From positions 1,550,001 through 1,614,000 of the forward strand of contig NZ_QTKX01000001.1 of NCBI RefSeq assembly GCF_018424685.1: a stretch of 64,000 bases of DNA, read 5' to 3'. The notes beneath the pieces are model-generated. The model had not been told where the DNA came from. It ran no database searches and was given only the letters and a program-made list of their open reading frames with translations. A program made the translations under genes and the position numbers. Shown one piece after another: positions 8,958 to 17,817 of this stretch (the stretch's first letter is position 1; the number at the start of each line of letters is the position of its first letter). The DNA comes from Mesobacillus boroniphilus (GTDB lineage Bacteria; Bacillota; Bacilli; Bacillales; Cytobacillaceae).

Positions 8958-9050
8958 TTATACTGGAGGTTGGATTGGCGGCATACCTGCTACTAATACT
9001 CCTAAAGCCAATGCACTTGTTGAAAGTAAAGCAATTAACTTCTTTTTCAC
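8958..9050 (-). CDS. Putative secreted signalling pro-peptide (NprX/PapR-like position)
   Basis: A 30-codon gene starting at GTG 9050 with GGAGG eight bases upstream. The product opens with three lysines after the start, then a hydrophobic core (LIALLSTSALALGVLVAG), and ends in MPPIQPPV. That is the layout of exported Bacillus pheromone precursors, where the C-terminal 5-8 residues are released, re-imported by Opp and bound by a TPR regulator. It lies 14 bases after the HTH-TPR gene and before the operon terminator, as PapR follows PlcR and NprX follows NprR. The proline-rich tail is unlike the known SKPDIVG or LPFEF-type signals. The function is inferred from context. Confidence 0.75.
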   Translation of the reverse strand: MKKKLIALLSTSALALGVLVAGMPPIQPPV

Positions 9051-9064
9051 GTTACATTCCTCCA

Positions 9065-10285
9065 TTAATTAATTTTTTGAATATATTTTACTGCTTGATC
9101 GAATCGGCCTATTTTTTGATAGTGATTCGATAGCATTTTGTAAAATCCAATTAATTCCTCACTTTTCCCATCACTTTCTTCCAAATACGGGATTACTTTT
9201 GATTCAGAATATGCAAGTGATTTTTCAGGAGACTCAAGGTTCATAAGGTAATAATTTGATAGTATCTTATACTTGCGGTTATCCAACTTCTTGGAGACTT
9301 CCTGGACTTCTTCAAAAGCCTCTCTTGCCTTATCAATATTGCCAAGTTCCAAGTTAATTTCACCTATCGAGTACGAGGTGATTAAATAATGTAGATTAAT
9401 CTGAGTTTGCATTGCTTTACTTTTTTCAAAGAATAGGATGGCATCCTGATAATTATTCAATTTCTTCTGCAAGTAACCCATATTATGATAAATATCAGGT
9501 AGCAGTTTGGTTTCTTTTAATAATTCTGCATTCCGGATTAAATGTTTAAAACAATCTTGAGCTTCTTCATAAATTTTAGAGTGTGTATAGTTGATCCCTA
9601 ATAAGATCATTACGTGCAATATCCGTTTGAAGTTATGGTCCTCCATAAATTCCTCCATGGCTAGCTTGCCATAGTATATAGCATACCCAGTTTCTTCAAG
9701 TGAACTTTTAGCCAATGCGCGATGATATAGTAATTCCCCGCTAGAAATTTCGATTTTGGATGCTTTCCCTATTGCATCTAAAATCTCATCCGCTTTTTTA
9801 CAATTCCCCTTCTTTAATAACCATACAGCACGCAGATAGGAAAATAAAGCCATTTGAGGTTGGGAAAAAATATTCTTTTGCTTATTCAACAGTTCAAATT
9901 GCTTACTTGCTTCAAATATCTTACCTTTAAAAATCAAATACCTATATTTAGCAAGCTCATATGTATGTAGATTAGTTGAGAATGGAATAATCCCCTCAAA
10001 CTCTTTCAACCTTTCCATCACATCATCGGCTTCATCATTTAAATAATAATCGATTTTCTCATTCAACTCAGCCACTAGCAGTTTAATCTGATCTTCATTT
10101 TCAGTAATGGATGCAAGGTTAACGCCAAGTCTTTCAAGCAATAGTCCCATAGTTTCTTCATTGGCTTCCTTTGAATTGCTTTCGATCTTGCTTAAATGGG
10201 GAACTGAACATATGCCATTTGCCAGTTCCTTTTGTGTCAGACCTTGTTGAATCCTATAAAATTTAATGAGTGGTCCAAACTGCAT
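9065..10285 (-). CDS. RNPP-type HTH-TPR transcriptional regulator (NprR/PlcR-like)
   Basis: A 406-residue regulator. Residues 5-60 are an XRE-type HTH (LIKFYRIQQGLTQKELANG, then PHLSKIES). The remainder is a series of TPR helix pairs (examples: DIYHNMGYLQKKLNNYQDAILFFEKS, SIGEINLELGNIDKAREAF). This matches NprR and PlcR in order and length. The family senses short imported peptides through the TPR domain. A peptide gene follows directly, and a subtilisin gene lies upstream in the same direction, as secreted proteases are RNPP targets. It has its own promoter region containing the palindrome at 10337-10350. Confidence 0.85.
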   Translation of the reverse strand: MQFGPLIKFYRIQQGLTQKELANGICSVPHLSKIESNSKEANEETMGLLLERLGVNLASITENEDQIKLLVAELNEKIDYYLNDEADDVMERLKEFEGIIPFSTNLHTYELAKYRYLIFKGKIFEASKQFELLNKQKNIFSQPQMALFSYLRAVWLLKKGNCKKADEILDAIGKASKIEISSGELLYHRALAKSSLEETGYAIYYGKLAMEEFMEDHNFKRILHVMILLGINYTHSKIYEEAQDCFKHLIRNAELLKETKLLPDIYHNMGYLQKKLNNYQDAILFFEKSKAMQTQINLHYLITSYSIGEINLELGNIDKAREAFEEVQEVSKKLDNRKYKILSNYYLMNLESPEKSLAYSESKVIPYLEESDGKSEELIGFYKMLSNHYQKIGRFDQAVKYIQKIN

Positions 10286-10336
10286 ACGTCACCCTCCGTT
10301 TTATTTTAATCTACCATCTTTTCTAACATTTTAAAC

Positions 10337-10350
10337 AGTTCAAAAGAACT
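10337..10350. promoter_or_regulatory. Palindrome AGTTC-AAAA-GAACT, candidate operator
   Basis: A perfect 5-bp inverted repeat around AAAA, 52 bases upstream of the HTH-TPR start. It could be the regulator's own binding site. It does not match the PlcR box, so the assignment is only positional. Confidence 0.35.
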
Positions 10351-10414
10351 ATTTTTTAAAAATTCTATATTTTATAAATTATTTCTTCATATATTACAAT
10401 AAAAAATGAAATAA

Positions 10415-10444
10415 AGCCACCCGGATCAATCAACCCGGATGGCT
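10415..10444 (-). terminator. Terminator of the subtilase gene
   Basis: AGCCATCCGG / CCGGGTGGCT stem with a 10-base loop, then T-rich minus strand. It separates the protease from the regulator gene. Confidence 0.8.
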
Positions 10445-10464
10445 GGCACAGATGTCTGTTTGTA

Positions 10465-11745
10465 TTATTTTACACGCGGGAAACCGAAACCAGACGCGTA
10501 GTCATCGCCAGTAGCCGCTCCTGTTCCACCTTTGATGTCATATAGCTTCGCTCGTCTTTGGATTTCAGAACGAAGCTGTGAGTTGCTCCAAGACTTATTC
10601 GCTGACCATAGTTTAGCTGCAAGGCCGGAAATGTGTGGTGTTGCCATTGATGTGCCGCTCATAGTTGCATAGTTTCCATCTACAGCTGTTGAATAGATAC
10701 CGCCACCTGGTGCTGAAACTTCAACATCCTTTTCCTGGATATAGTAGTCACCGTCAGTATATGGGTTTCCACGAGAAGAAAAGTCAGATACTTTATGTGT
10801 TCCATTTACGAAGGTATTATCCAGTGAAGCAACAGCGATTGCATTTGTTAAACCGCCAGGATATCCAATCGTGTTGGCACTTGGGCCACTGTTACCTGCA
10901 GCAGCGACAACTAGTGCCCCTTTGCTGTATGCATAATCGACAGCACTTGCAATCATTGAATCCTTACCGCTTGAACCTAGAGACATCGAGATGACAACTT
11001 TGGTTCCTGTACGAACGCCTTCATCTGCTGCATGGCGGATTGCACCTGCGATATCATCTGAATAACCAGAACCATTATCCCCTAATACCTTGTAGCCCCA
11101 AAGTTCTGCTTCCGGCGCTACTCCATACACTCCTGCTCCATCGTATCCACCGTTAGCAACCGCAGTTCCGGCAACGTGAGTACCATGTCCCTGGCGATCC
11201 GTACAAGAACCATTCACCATCGAAGAATAATATTGAGTAAAGTCCTTACATTGTTCAACATTGTCAGTCAAATCAATATGGTTTCGGTTGATTCCTGTAT
11301 CGAGGACAGCTACCTTGATTCCATTACCGCCGCTTGTGGATTGGATGTAATTATCATTATAGATCGCTTGAATTCCCCAAGGAGTCTGGTCAGATGGATA
11401 AGATGCCTGGGCAGTGTAATCGCCCTTCCCTTTTCCATTGCCATTCCCTTCAACACGGGCATCAATTGAATGAATTCCAACCTGAGAGACTTCGATATTT
11501 TTGTTCTTTAACAATGCCTGATATTGCTTGCTGTTTACTTCTGCTGTAAATCCTTGCTTGCCAAAGTTCCATCTCTCGCCATATTGCTCTTTCACTTTTG
11601 CTTTTTCTGCACTCGGCCCCTTAATTAAAACTCGATAAGTATCCTGGCTTTCTTGCACTCCCGCTCCAAAAGCCCCTGTCGCAAACATCGAAAAACCCAT
11701 TGCAATACTAAGTACCGCGGACCCGAGTATTCTCTTTTTCTTCAT
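10465..11745 (-). CDS. Secreted subtilisin-family serine protease
   Basis: A 426-residue preproprotein. It has a signal peptide (residues 1-27, ending ATGAFGAG), an I9-type propeptide to about residue 110, then a peptidase S8 domain. The catalytic triad is visible: Asp in AVLDTGINRNH, His in RQGHGTHVAGT and Ser in SGTSMATPHISG. The oxyanion Asn lies in AAAGNSG. It would act outside the cell as a scavenging protease. It sits upstream of the RNPP regulator in the same direction but ends at its own terminator, so it is a plausible regulatory target rather than an operon partner. Confidence 0.92.
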   Translation of the reverse strand: MKKKRILGSAVLSIAMGFSMFATGAFGAGVQESQDTYRVLIKGPSAEKAKVKEQYGERWNFGKQGFTAEVNSKQYQALLKNKNIEVSQVGIHSIDARVEGNGNGKGKGDYTAQASYPSDQTPWGIQAIYNDNYIQSTSGGNGIKVAVLDTGINRNHIDLTDNVEQCKDFTQYYSSMVNGSCTDRQGHGTHVAGTAVANGGYDGAGVYGVAPEAELWGYKVLGDNGSGYSDDIAGAIRHAADEGVRTGTKVVISMSLGSSGKDSMIASAVDYAYSKGALVVAAAGNSGPSANTIGYPGGLTNAIAVASLDNTFVNGTHKVSDFSSRGNPYTDGDYYIQEKDVEVSAPGGGIYSTAVDGNYATMSGTSMATPHISGLAAKLWSANKSWSNSQLRSEIQRRAKLYDIKGGTGAATGDDYASGFGFPRVK

Positions 11746-12531
11746 TCTTTTGCTCCTCTCACCTATTAAAATTTTACAGCTTACCGGCTGCAGAATTAAG
11801 TATATTTTAAATTTTCAGCCAATATCAACAGATAAATGAGCCTTTTTGATTGGGAAAAATGATATATAAAAACAAGGATTGGCACTGATTTGGAATCGTT
11901 TTACCATTTGCATTACCAATTTAAAAACCTGTCCCTTCCGGAACTTTTATTCTGTAAAACTGTTTTCTTCCTTATATACAATTCTTAATAATGGAGTGAA
12001 ATCCATGTTGTCTAAATAAAAACTGGTAAATCACCATGCGAATATATTGGGAAACCACTTACTTACATAATACATTTTTGAAAAAAGAGACATTAGACAC
12101 TGTTCCAATATACCTCTTTTATCGGCAGCAATTTAGAATGAACACTCCAATCATTTATCGAAGTGTTCATTTTAAATTGACTTGTTAAACGCGTTACTCA
12201 GATTATTTAAGTACGATACATTTGGGACAGTTTTCGAATTATTAAGATATAAGGCGTTATTCGGCTAAATCCTAATAATACATGGCTGAAGTCCCCTTAA
12301 CTGTGATTCCTTCATTTGTTTCCCAACCATATTTTCTAAACAGCTGGGTAGCCATTTCAGACCAACTTAACACTGATCATTTTTAAACAAAGAAACATCG
12401 CTTTTTTCTCAATATCCATCCAAATTAACTCCTTTCACAGCAGAAATAGTAGTTCCCTTATGTAAAAAAGTCTTGTATTTTTTATGCTTTTAAAATAATA
12501 TACTTAAAAGCTATGAAAGGGAGAAAATGGC
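11746..12531. other. 786-base intergenic region, possible gene remnant
   Basis: No intact gene is visible. A hairpin AATGAACACT / AGTGTTCATT at about 12136-12172 resembles a terminator. On the minus strand around 12281-12375 a short open stretch encodes LFRKYGWETNEGITVKG and stops at a TAG. An upstream TGA closes the frame, so it may be a decayed 3' end of an unknown gene. The 5' end must hold the subtilase promoter and the 3' end the GNAT promoter. Confidence 0.4.
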
Positions 12532-13317
12532 ATGATTAGAAAACTTGGAGAAAATGACAACGAAAGGGTCATGGATTTTTTAAAAGATGAAGCTGCCTTG
12601 AATTTGTTCATTATTGGTGATATTGAGGCGTTTGGCTACGATTCAGATTTCCAGGAGTTGTGGGGGTTCTATAGAGAAGATCATGATTTAACAGCGGTTT
12701 TGCTTCGGTTCCATAACTCTTTCATTCCCTATGCTAAAACCGGCAAGGTTCCCGTTAAAGAGTTTGCGGAAATTATTAAGTCATACGAAGAAAAGGTTTT
12801 TTTATCTGGAAAAAGTGATTTGGTTGAAAAATTCGAGAATATACCCGGGCTTGAACTTGGTAAAAAACAAGTGACATATTTCGCTGAGTGTAATACTGAT
12901 GAGTACTTCGTACATACAGATTATGAAATTAAGACAGCAAATCCTGAAGATGTGGACCGAATCATCGAATTAAGATCTGGAATCGAAGAATTCTATCCAA
13001 ATCCAAATGCGCGAGAAATCATATTGCAATCTTTAAAAACAGGTACCGGCAGAACCTATTACCTTGAGCAGGAAGGACAAATGGTTGCCTCTGCATCCAC
13101 GGCTGCAGAAAACTCAATGTCAGCGATGATCGTTGGGGTATGTACACATAAAGACTATCGACGAAAAGGGCTTGCGACCACTGTGATGCAAAAACTCTTC
13201 AAAGATGTTATGGATGAAGGAAAGTTGTTATGCCTATTTTATGACAATCCGGAAGCAGGCCGGATATATAAGCGGCTGGGATTCGTAGATATTGGGAAGT
13301 GGACCATGTACAGGTAA
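12532..13317 (+). CDS. GNAT-family N-acetyltransferase
   Basis: A 261-residue protein. The C-terminal half has the acetyl-CoA motif IVGVCTHKDYRRKGLAT and a following helix. The N-terminal half is a diverged, probably degenerate second GNAT-like domain (FFIGDIEAFG-type start: LFIIGDIEAFGY). AAAGGGAG lies before the ATG. The acceptor substrate is unknown. It ends in the bidirectional terminator shared with the threonine aldolase gene. Confidence 0.85.
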   Translation: MIRKLGENDNERVMDFLKDEAALNLFIIGDIEAFGYDSDFQELWGFYREDHDLTAVLLRFHNSFIPYAKTGKVPVKEFAEIIKSYEEKVFLSGKSDLVEKFENIPGLELGKKQVTYFAECNTDEYFVHTDYEIKTANPEDVDRIIELRSGIEEFYPNPNAREIILQSLKTGTGRTYYLEQEGQMVASASTAAENSMSAMIVGVCTHKDYRRKGLATTVMQKLFKDVMDEGKLLCLFYDNPEAGRIYKRLGFVDIGKWTMYR

Positions 13318-13356
13318 AAAAATCAAGCTGGATGGTAGCCATCCAGCTTGATTTTT
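13316..13356. terminator. Bidirectional terminator
   Basis: AATCAAGCTGGATG / CATCCAGCTTGATT, a near-perfect stem flanked by A and T runs. It closes the GNAT gene (plus) and the aldolase gene (minus). Confidence 0.9.
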
Positions 13357-14380
13357 ATTGTCTGGCTACCTTGGCAATTGCTTCGATTGCCTCCTGAATT
13401 TGATCTTCATTTACATCATAATGGGTTACAAATCTTACAAAAGTTGGGCCGAACGTACCGGAAATGACTCCTTCAGAGCGCAACCTCTCTACAAAAACAT
13501 CAGAAGTGATGTTCAAGCCTGCTACATCTGCGACGACAATATTTGTTTCTGGCTGTCGGGCAAGCTTCATTCCTGGCACCGATTCGATTGCTTCAGCCAG
13601 AATCCTTGCATTCCATTGGTCTTCTCCAAGTCTATCCTTCATCTTGGTCAGACCGATTAAACCAGGTGCAGCAATGACACCTGCCTGCCTCATTCCTCCA
13701 CCAAGGCGCTTCCTCCATTTTCGGGCTGTCGTGATAAATTCAGCATCACCAGCTATGATTGAGCCTACCGGAGCTCCGAGTCCCTTAGAAAGACATATTT
13801 GAACTGTATCTGTGTTTTTAGCGAATTCCTTCACATCGACACCTGCAGCTGCTGCCGCATTGAACAATCTGGCCCCATCGAGATGAACAGGTACATTATT
13901 CTTTTGTGCAATACTATAGATCGCTTTCATATTTTCAACCGGAATGACTGCTCCCCCTGCGCGGTTATGAGTATTTTCCAAACAAATCAGCCCTGTTTCC
14001 GGATAATGGATATCATCAGTACGAATTGCATTTAAAACATCCTGTGGATCCATTGCTCCCCTGTGCCCTGGAATGGTCCTGGTCTGGACTCCGGCAAGGG
14101 CAGCTACAGCACCTGATTCATAATAAAAAATATGAGATTCTTCCTCCAAAAGCAATTCCTGTCCTGGTCGGCAATGTGTGAGAACAGCAATTTGATTTCC
14201 CTGTGTCCCGCTCGTAACAAACAAGGCCTCTTCTTTGCCTAGTATTTCGGCTGCTGTTTCTTCCAACTCCCTGACTGTTGGATCCTCTCTATAAACATCA
14301 TCACCCACATCGGCTGTGTACATTGCTTTTCGCATTTCCTCGGTAGGCTTTGTGACAGTATCGCTTCTTAAATCAATCAT
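13355..14380 (-). CDS. Low-specificity L-threonine aldolase (PLP)
   Basis: A 341-residue fold-type I PLP enzyme that cleaves L-threonine or allo-threonine to glycine and acetaldehyde. Recognisable blocks are the N-terminal MIDLRSDTVTKPTEEMR, YREDPTVRELE, FVTSGTQGNQIA, the aspartate in HLDGARLFNAA, and the PLP lysine in CLSKGLGAPVGS. The start is the ATG at 14380 after GAGGGGGAA. The longer frame to 14410 lacks an RBS. Monocistronic, convergent with the GNAT gene. Confidence 0.92.
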   Translation of the reverse strand: MIDLRSDTVTKPTEEMRKAMYTADVGDDVYREDPTVRELEETAAEILGKEEALFVTSGTQGNQIAVLTHCRPGQELLLEEESHIFYYESGAVAALAGVQTRTIPGHRGAMDPQDVLNAIRTDDIHYPETGLICLENTHNRAGGAVIPVENMKAIYSIAQKNNVPVHLDGARLFNAAAAAGVDVKEFAKNTDTVQICLSKGLGAPVGSIIAGDAEFITTARKWRKRLGGGMRQAGVIAAPGLIGLTKMKDRLGEDQWNARILAEAIESVPGMKLARQPETNIVVADVAGLNITSDVFVERLRSEGVISGTFGPTFVRFVTHYDVNEDQIQEAIEAIAKVARQ

Positions 14381-14513
14381 TTCTTCCCCCTCATTTCTAT
14401 GTATAATCATATTTATTGTTATTTTACCAACACCACCTGCAAAAAACTAACAGTTTCTCTTTGAAAGCACTCGGGTATTTCTTTTATATACACTTAAAAA
14501 GGAGGAATACAGT

Positions 14514-14939
14514 ATGGAAATTGATAAAGTAATGACTAGAGACGTAGAATATTGCAGTCCTGATACACCTATTCACGAGGTAGCAGCAAAAATGAGGGAT
14601 CTCGATGTTGGAGTCATGCCAATTTGTGAGGATGCCCAACTAACAGGACTTGCTACGGACAGGGATATTATTCTGAAGGCGGTTGCTGATAACACTTCAA
14701 TGGAATCCCCCATATCGGAGGTAATGACCACCGATCCAGTGAGAGGCACTGTCCATATGACTGCTGAGGAAGCTGCAAACTTGATGGCAGACGTACAAAT
14801 TCGCAGGCTTCCAATTGTTGAAGACGGAAAGATGATTGGAATTGTATCATTGGGAGACCTTGCCGTAACTGAAAAGCTGGATGATGAAGCAGGACAAGCT
14901 TTAGAGGATATCTCAGTTCCTTCTGAACCTGAAAAATAA
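14514..14939 (+). CDS. Tandem CBS-domain protein
   Basis: A 141-residue protein made of two CBS motifs (VMTRDVEYCSPDTPIHEVA, VMTTDPVRGTVHMTAEEAA), each followed by a LAT/IVS-type D(R)D or GD strand. It resembles the small Bacillus CBS proteins YhcV/YlbB that bind adenine nucleotides or act as general sensors. AAGGAGG precedes the ATG. No enzymatic domain is attached. Confidence 0.88.
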   Translation: MEIDKVMTRDVEYCSPDTPIHEVAAKMRDLDVGVMPICEDAQLTGLATDRDIILKAVADNTSMESPISEVMTTDPVRGTVHMTAEEAANLMADVQIRRLPIVEDGKMIGIVSLGDLAVTEKLDDEAGQALEDISVPSEPEK

Positions 14940-14945
14940 ATCATT

Positions 14946-14985
14946 GTAAAACAACCCGCCAGAAAAGTTCTGGCGGGTTGTTTTA
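14946..14985. terminator. Bidirectional terminator
   Basis: ACAACCCGCCAGAA / TTCTGGCGGGTTGT stem. It closes the CBS gene and overlaps the 3' end of the convergent STAS gene. Confidence 0.9.
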
Positions 14986-15447
14986 CTCTGAAATTTTTCT
15001 GAACTCGATGCCCTTTTCCTTCATCAAATGTTTTAAAGCTGATTGAAAGGTTGAAAAAGATTGCGCTTCTATTTTTATACCATCAAGAACCATCCGCTTG
15101 ACTAGTCCAGGATTCATCCCAACAAATAACGTTCTCACACCCATCAATGAGATAGAAGAAGCCAGTTCATGCAGCTCTCTGCCTATTTCTTCAAGACAGA
15201 TGTTCTCAATTCTTTCTCCACTAATATCAGTTAAATCAATGATTGCCGTTTCTATATCTTTATTATGGATGAAATTAAGCAATTTTTCGCGAATTTTATC
15301 GAATCTCTCTGCACGAATTAATCCTGTAATCGGTACCAGTATTGTCTGAGGAACAATAGAAGGTATGATTGGCGCGGACATTTCAGAAATAATTGTCTCA
15401 TACTCTTGAATTTTTCCCTCTAGCTCCTTGAGCCTATTTGTTTCCAA
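14983..15447 (-). CDS. Stand-alone STAS protein lacking the phospho-acceptor
   Basis: A 154-residue RsbR/RsbS-like protein with a short coiled-coil N-terminus and a STAS domain (APIIPSIVPQTILVPITG, AIIDLTDISGERIENICL). At the position where RsbS and RsbR have the RsbT-phosphorylated Ser/Thr in IDS/IDT, this protein has GERI. It therefore probably cannot be switched by RsbT in the usual way. The start is a TTG at 15447 after a weak AAGG/AGGGGG site. It may be a structural or dominant stressosome part, which is inference. Confidence 0.75.
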   Translation of the reverse strand: METNRLKELEGKIQEYETIISEMSAPIIPSIVPQTILVPITGLIRAERFDKIREKLLNFIHNKDIETAIIDLTDISGERIENICLEEIGRELHELASSISLMGVRTLFVGMNPGLVKRMVLDGIKIEAQSFSTFQSALKHLMKEKGIEFRKISE

Positions 15448-15525
15448 ACCTTACAAAACCCCCTGATGATTCAGAAATTTAACGCTGCTTTTATTATAAT
15501 ACCTTTACAGGAATTTTTTGTATAG

Positions 15526-15554
15526 CAAAAACCTGCTTCCAGTACAGAAGCAGG
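15526..15554 (-). terminator. Terminator of the 45-residue gene
   Basis: CCTGCTTC / GAAGCAGG stem, 7-base loop, then TTTTTG on the minus strand. Confidence 0.8.
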
Positions 15555-15577
15555 AGATAAAAGTTAATTACTTTCTG

Positions 15578-15715
15578 TTAATTTATAACATTAATTAAAT
15601 GCATAATATCTTCATAAATTTGCTCTTGATATTCATCATCACAACATCTTTTGTAATCATCAATCAAACGTCCAAGTTCTTTTAGAAAGATTAATTTTTC
15701 CTCTTCATTGATCAT
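15578..15715 (-). CDS. Small protein, 45 residues, unknown
   Basis: ATG at 15715 after AAGGAG. The product (MINEEEKLIFLKELGRLIDD... ending INVIN) is acidic, helical, and has a CC pair at residues 24-25. It is followed by a clear terminator. It has a Spo0E-like size but I do not see the SQELD motif of Spo0E phosphatases, so no family is assigned. Confidence 0.6.
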   Translation of the reverse strand: MINEEEKLIFLKELGRLIDDYKRCCDDEYQEQIYEDIMHLINVIN

Positions 15716-15887
15716 GGCAAAATTCTCCTTAACAGGACAAAAGTCATGTGTGTGGTTAAATTTATCATAATTATTTCCTTAAAACAACCATAATTTTTCC
15801 AGACTGTATTATTATATTTTGTAATTGTGGAGAAACTATTCACAGTGCAGTTCAATAGTTTTGTTTGTATCTGAGAAAGGAGCAACC

Positions 15888-16340
15888 ATGTTACGTAATA
15901 TATTCAGGCTGTGTATGATGCTAATATCATGGTCCACATTATTGTTGTATCCCAAACGTGCATTCAAACGTTTTCTTCCTGTCACGATCTTTGTTACAGG
16001 TTTAGTATCCATATTATTGGTGTTATCCCACCCATATAAACTATGGAAAGTATCCGGAGGTACCGGAACCCGAATTTTCAATGACCTTAGTTTCACTCTA
16101 GGTCCTTTTTTTGTGACAAACCTCTGGGTGTTCCGTCTAGCCTACGGGAGCCTTTGGCAGTACTTAGGAATAAATCTGGTGATTGATTACCTCTTAGCAT
16201 TTCCTGTTACTAACCTTTTCAAGAAAATAAACATTTATCAGTTAGAGCGACTAAAACCACTATATTTTTTCAGTATTATTTATTCATATGCTATTTTCGC
16301 CTACGGCTTCCATTATTATTATCAAAAGACCAAACGTTAA
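15888..16340 (+). CDS. Multi-pass membrane protein, unknown
   Basis: A 150-residue hydrophobic protein with about four membrane segments (near residues 6-20, 28-46, 72-110 and 124-144) and a basic C-terminus YYYQKTKR. The start is the ATG at 15888 with AAAGGAG upstream, not the longer frame from 15825. No family with known function was recognised. Confidence 0.7.
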   Translation: MLRNIFRLCMMLISWSTLLLYPKRAFKRFLPVTIFVTGLVSILLVLSHPYKLWKVSGGTGTRIFNDLSFTLGPFFVTNLWVFRLAYGSLWQYLGINLVIDYLLAFPVTNLFKKINIYQLERLKPLYFFSIIYSYAIFAYGFHYYYQKTKR

Positions 16341-16382
16341 TTGCTAATAATTATTATTCGTCCATTTAGAATGACATCACAT

Positions 16383-16418
16383 AAAAAACCCTTTCATCAA
16401 CTGATGGAAGGGTTTTCG
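16383..16418. terminator. Bidirectional terminator
   Basis: AACCCTTTCATC / GATGGAAGGGTT stem with A and T flanks between convergent genes. Confidence 0.85.
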
Positions 16419-16419
16419 T

Positions 16420-17028
16420 CTATTCTTCATCTACTGTTATATTTTCCATAACCAGTTCGACCCCTTTTGCATTTTCGATATAATCGATTACAGGGTCTAT
16501 TTCATTCCGAAGTTTTGGAGTTAAAGACAATTCGATTTTTTTATCTTCATAAGTGAAAATCACTTTATCAGGCGTTAGTGTACCGCCCTCTTTTTTGTTA
16601 ATTTGTTTCATCTCAGTAATTTCATCCCATGAGTATTCCGTTTGTTCTAATTTCCAGAGCTCATCATAATACAAGCCATTCTTGTCCATATAATAATAAT
16701 TATCAATGCTTAAGTAGCCGCCTGCAGCCATGATTAGCAATGTGAAAGTCGAGGCAATAAAAACATTGAAACTTCTCTTTCTGGATTCATCAGTTTTGAA
16801 AAGATAAATAGCTATGATGATCAATAACACAGGTATAATTAAAAACACCGCAACCATTGTAATATAGGATGACATCGGGCTGTCAAAAAACCAGTGCGAG
16901 CGGTCAAGGTAAAATGAATGGTGAATGAAAGTTACGATAAAAATCCCTATTGGTACGGATGCGAAGAGCAGGATAACAGCGATTGTTATCAGCAAGCTCC
17001 CGGCACGGTCAGCATTATGTGCACTCAA
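16420..17028 (-). CDS. Membrane protein with cytosolic PH-like tail, unknown
   Basis: About 202 residues from a TTG at 17028 that follows AAAAGGGGAAC. Three membrane segments occupy the first 125 residues. The remaining 80 residues are soluble and beta-rich (DKNGLYYDELWKLEQTEYSWDEI, VIFTYEDKKIELSL), a pattern seen in bacterial PH-like DUF domains. No specific function was recognised. The longer frame reaching 17142 overlaps a terminator and is rejected. Confidence 0.65.
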   Translation of the reverse strand: MSAHNADRAGSLLITIAVILLFASVPIGIFIVTFIHHSFYLDRSHWFFDSPMSSYITMVAVFLIIPVLLIIIAIYLFKTDESRKRSFNVFIASTFTLLIMAAGGYLSIDNYYYMDKNGLYYDELWKLEQTEYSWDEITEMKQINKKEGGTLTPDKVIFTYEDKKIELSLTPKLRNEIDPVIDYIENAKGVELVMENITVDEE

Positions 17029-17132
17029 AATATTGTTCCCCTTTTCTAATTCTCTATATTTCCATAATATATATTCAACTAAAAGTAAAAAATCCCCTGC
17101 TTGAATTGGAAACTTTCTTCCTAAGATATGTA

Positions 17133-17164
17133 AAAAAAACAAGCCGGAATGACCTCCAGCTTGT
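17133..17164 (-). terminator. Terminator of the 49-residue gene
   Basis: ACAAGCTGGA / TCCGGCTTGT stem followed by a T run on the minus strand. Confidence 0.85.
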
Positions 17165-17171
17165 TTTGTCC

Positions 17172-17321
17172 TTATTTTCTTAAGTTTTCCTGATCTTCCA
17201 ATCTATTTTGCTGGTCGGGAACTCTCCCTTGATCCTTGAATTCATCTACCTTTTTATCTTCGCCTAATTTCTCTCGTTCGTATTCAACAAGACTTTGTGA
17301 GTTTTTTTTCGAATTTCCCAT
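17172..17321 (-). CDS. Small hydrophilic protein, 49 residues
   Basis: ATG at 17321 with GGAGGGAAACGC upstream. The product starts MGNSKKNSQSLVEYEREKLG and is highly charged, without hydrophobic segments or cysteine. Composition resembles small Bacillus sporulation-stage proteins, but no family was recognised. A strong RBS and terminator support it. Confidence 0.65.
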   Translation of the reverse strand: MGNSKKNSQSLVEYEREKLGEDKKVDEFKDQGRVPDQQNRLEDQENLRK

Positions 17322-17613
17322 GATGCGTTTCCCTCCTTAGCATTAGTATTCATGCTATTCCCTATAAGAAATATGGCAAAACCCCTAGCCTTGAGGAGTT
17401 TGATGTTTGAGGTACCTTTTCCTGCAGCACCATCCATTAAAGCGAGCTTTATCCCCACTTGATTGACTTATCCTTTAACCACTCAAGACCCTTACCTGCA
17501 AAACTAAATAAGATTCTAGCAGTCCATGATGTTTACATTTACCGGTAAGATGGTAATTAGATTAACATGGGAGTTTTAACAACAACATGTAAAACAAGAA
17601 GAAAGGAAAATGT

Positions 17614-17751
17614 ATGATGAGAGAAATTACAGTAACAGTAGACTTAAAGGGAAAAAATTATTTAACCAATGTCATTGCTGACCGTGAAACTTCTGAGGAA
17701 GAAATCTTGAAGATGGCACGAAAGCAAGTTCAGGAGCAATGGCTCTTTTAA
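17614..17751 (+). CDS. BA3454-like small stress-response protein
   Basis: A 45-residue protein (MMREITVTVDLKGKNYLTNV..., ending KQVQEQWLF) beginning at one of two tandem ATGs after GAAAGGAAA. Its sequence resembles the short family annotated as BA3454 stress response proteins in Bacillus. That assignment is from memory of the family pattern. A strong terminator follows six bases after the stop codon. Confidence 0.7.
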   Translation: MMREITVTVDLKGKNYLTNVIADRETSEEEILKMARKQVQEQWLF

Positions 17752-17756
17752 ATAGT

Positions 17757-17797
17757 GAAAAGGATGTTCAGCTATTGTCGCTGAACATCCTTTTTTA
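17757..17797. terminator. Bidirectional terminator
   Basis: AAAAGGATGTTCAGC / GCTGAACATCCTTTT, 15-bp stem with T run. It also closes the rsbST-VOC operon on the minus strand. Confidence 0.9.
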
Positions 17798-17817
17798 TTT
17801 TACTTGTTGTATCTTAG

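Noticed and set aside
12281..12375. Minus-strand coding remnant as a selenoprotein
   Set aside because: Its downstream stop is TAG and an upstream TGA falls outside any recognisable domain, so there is no Cys-column argument.
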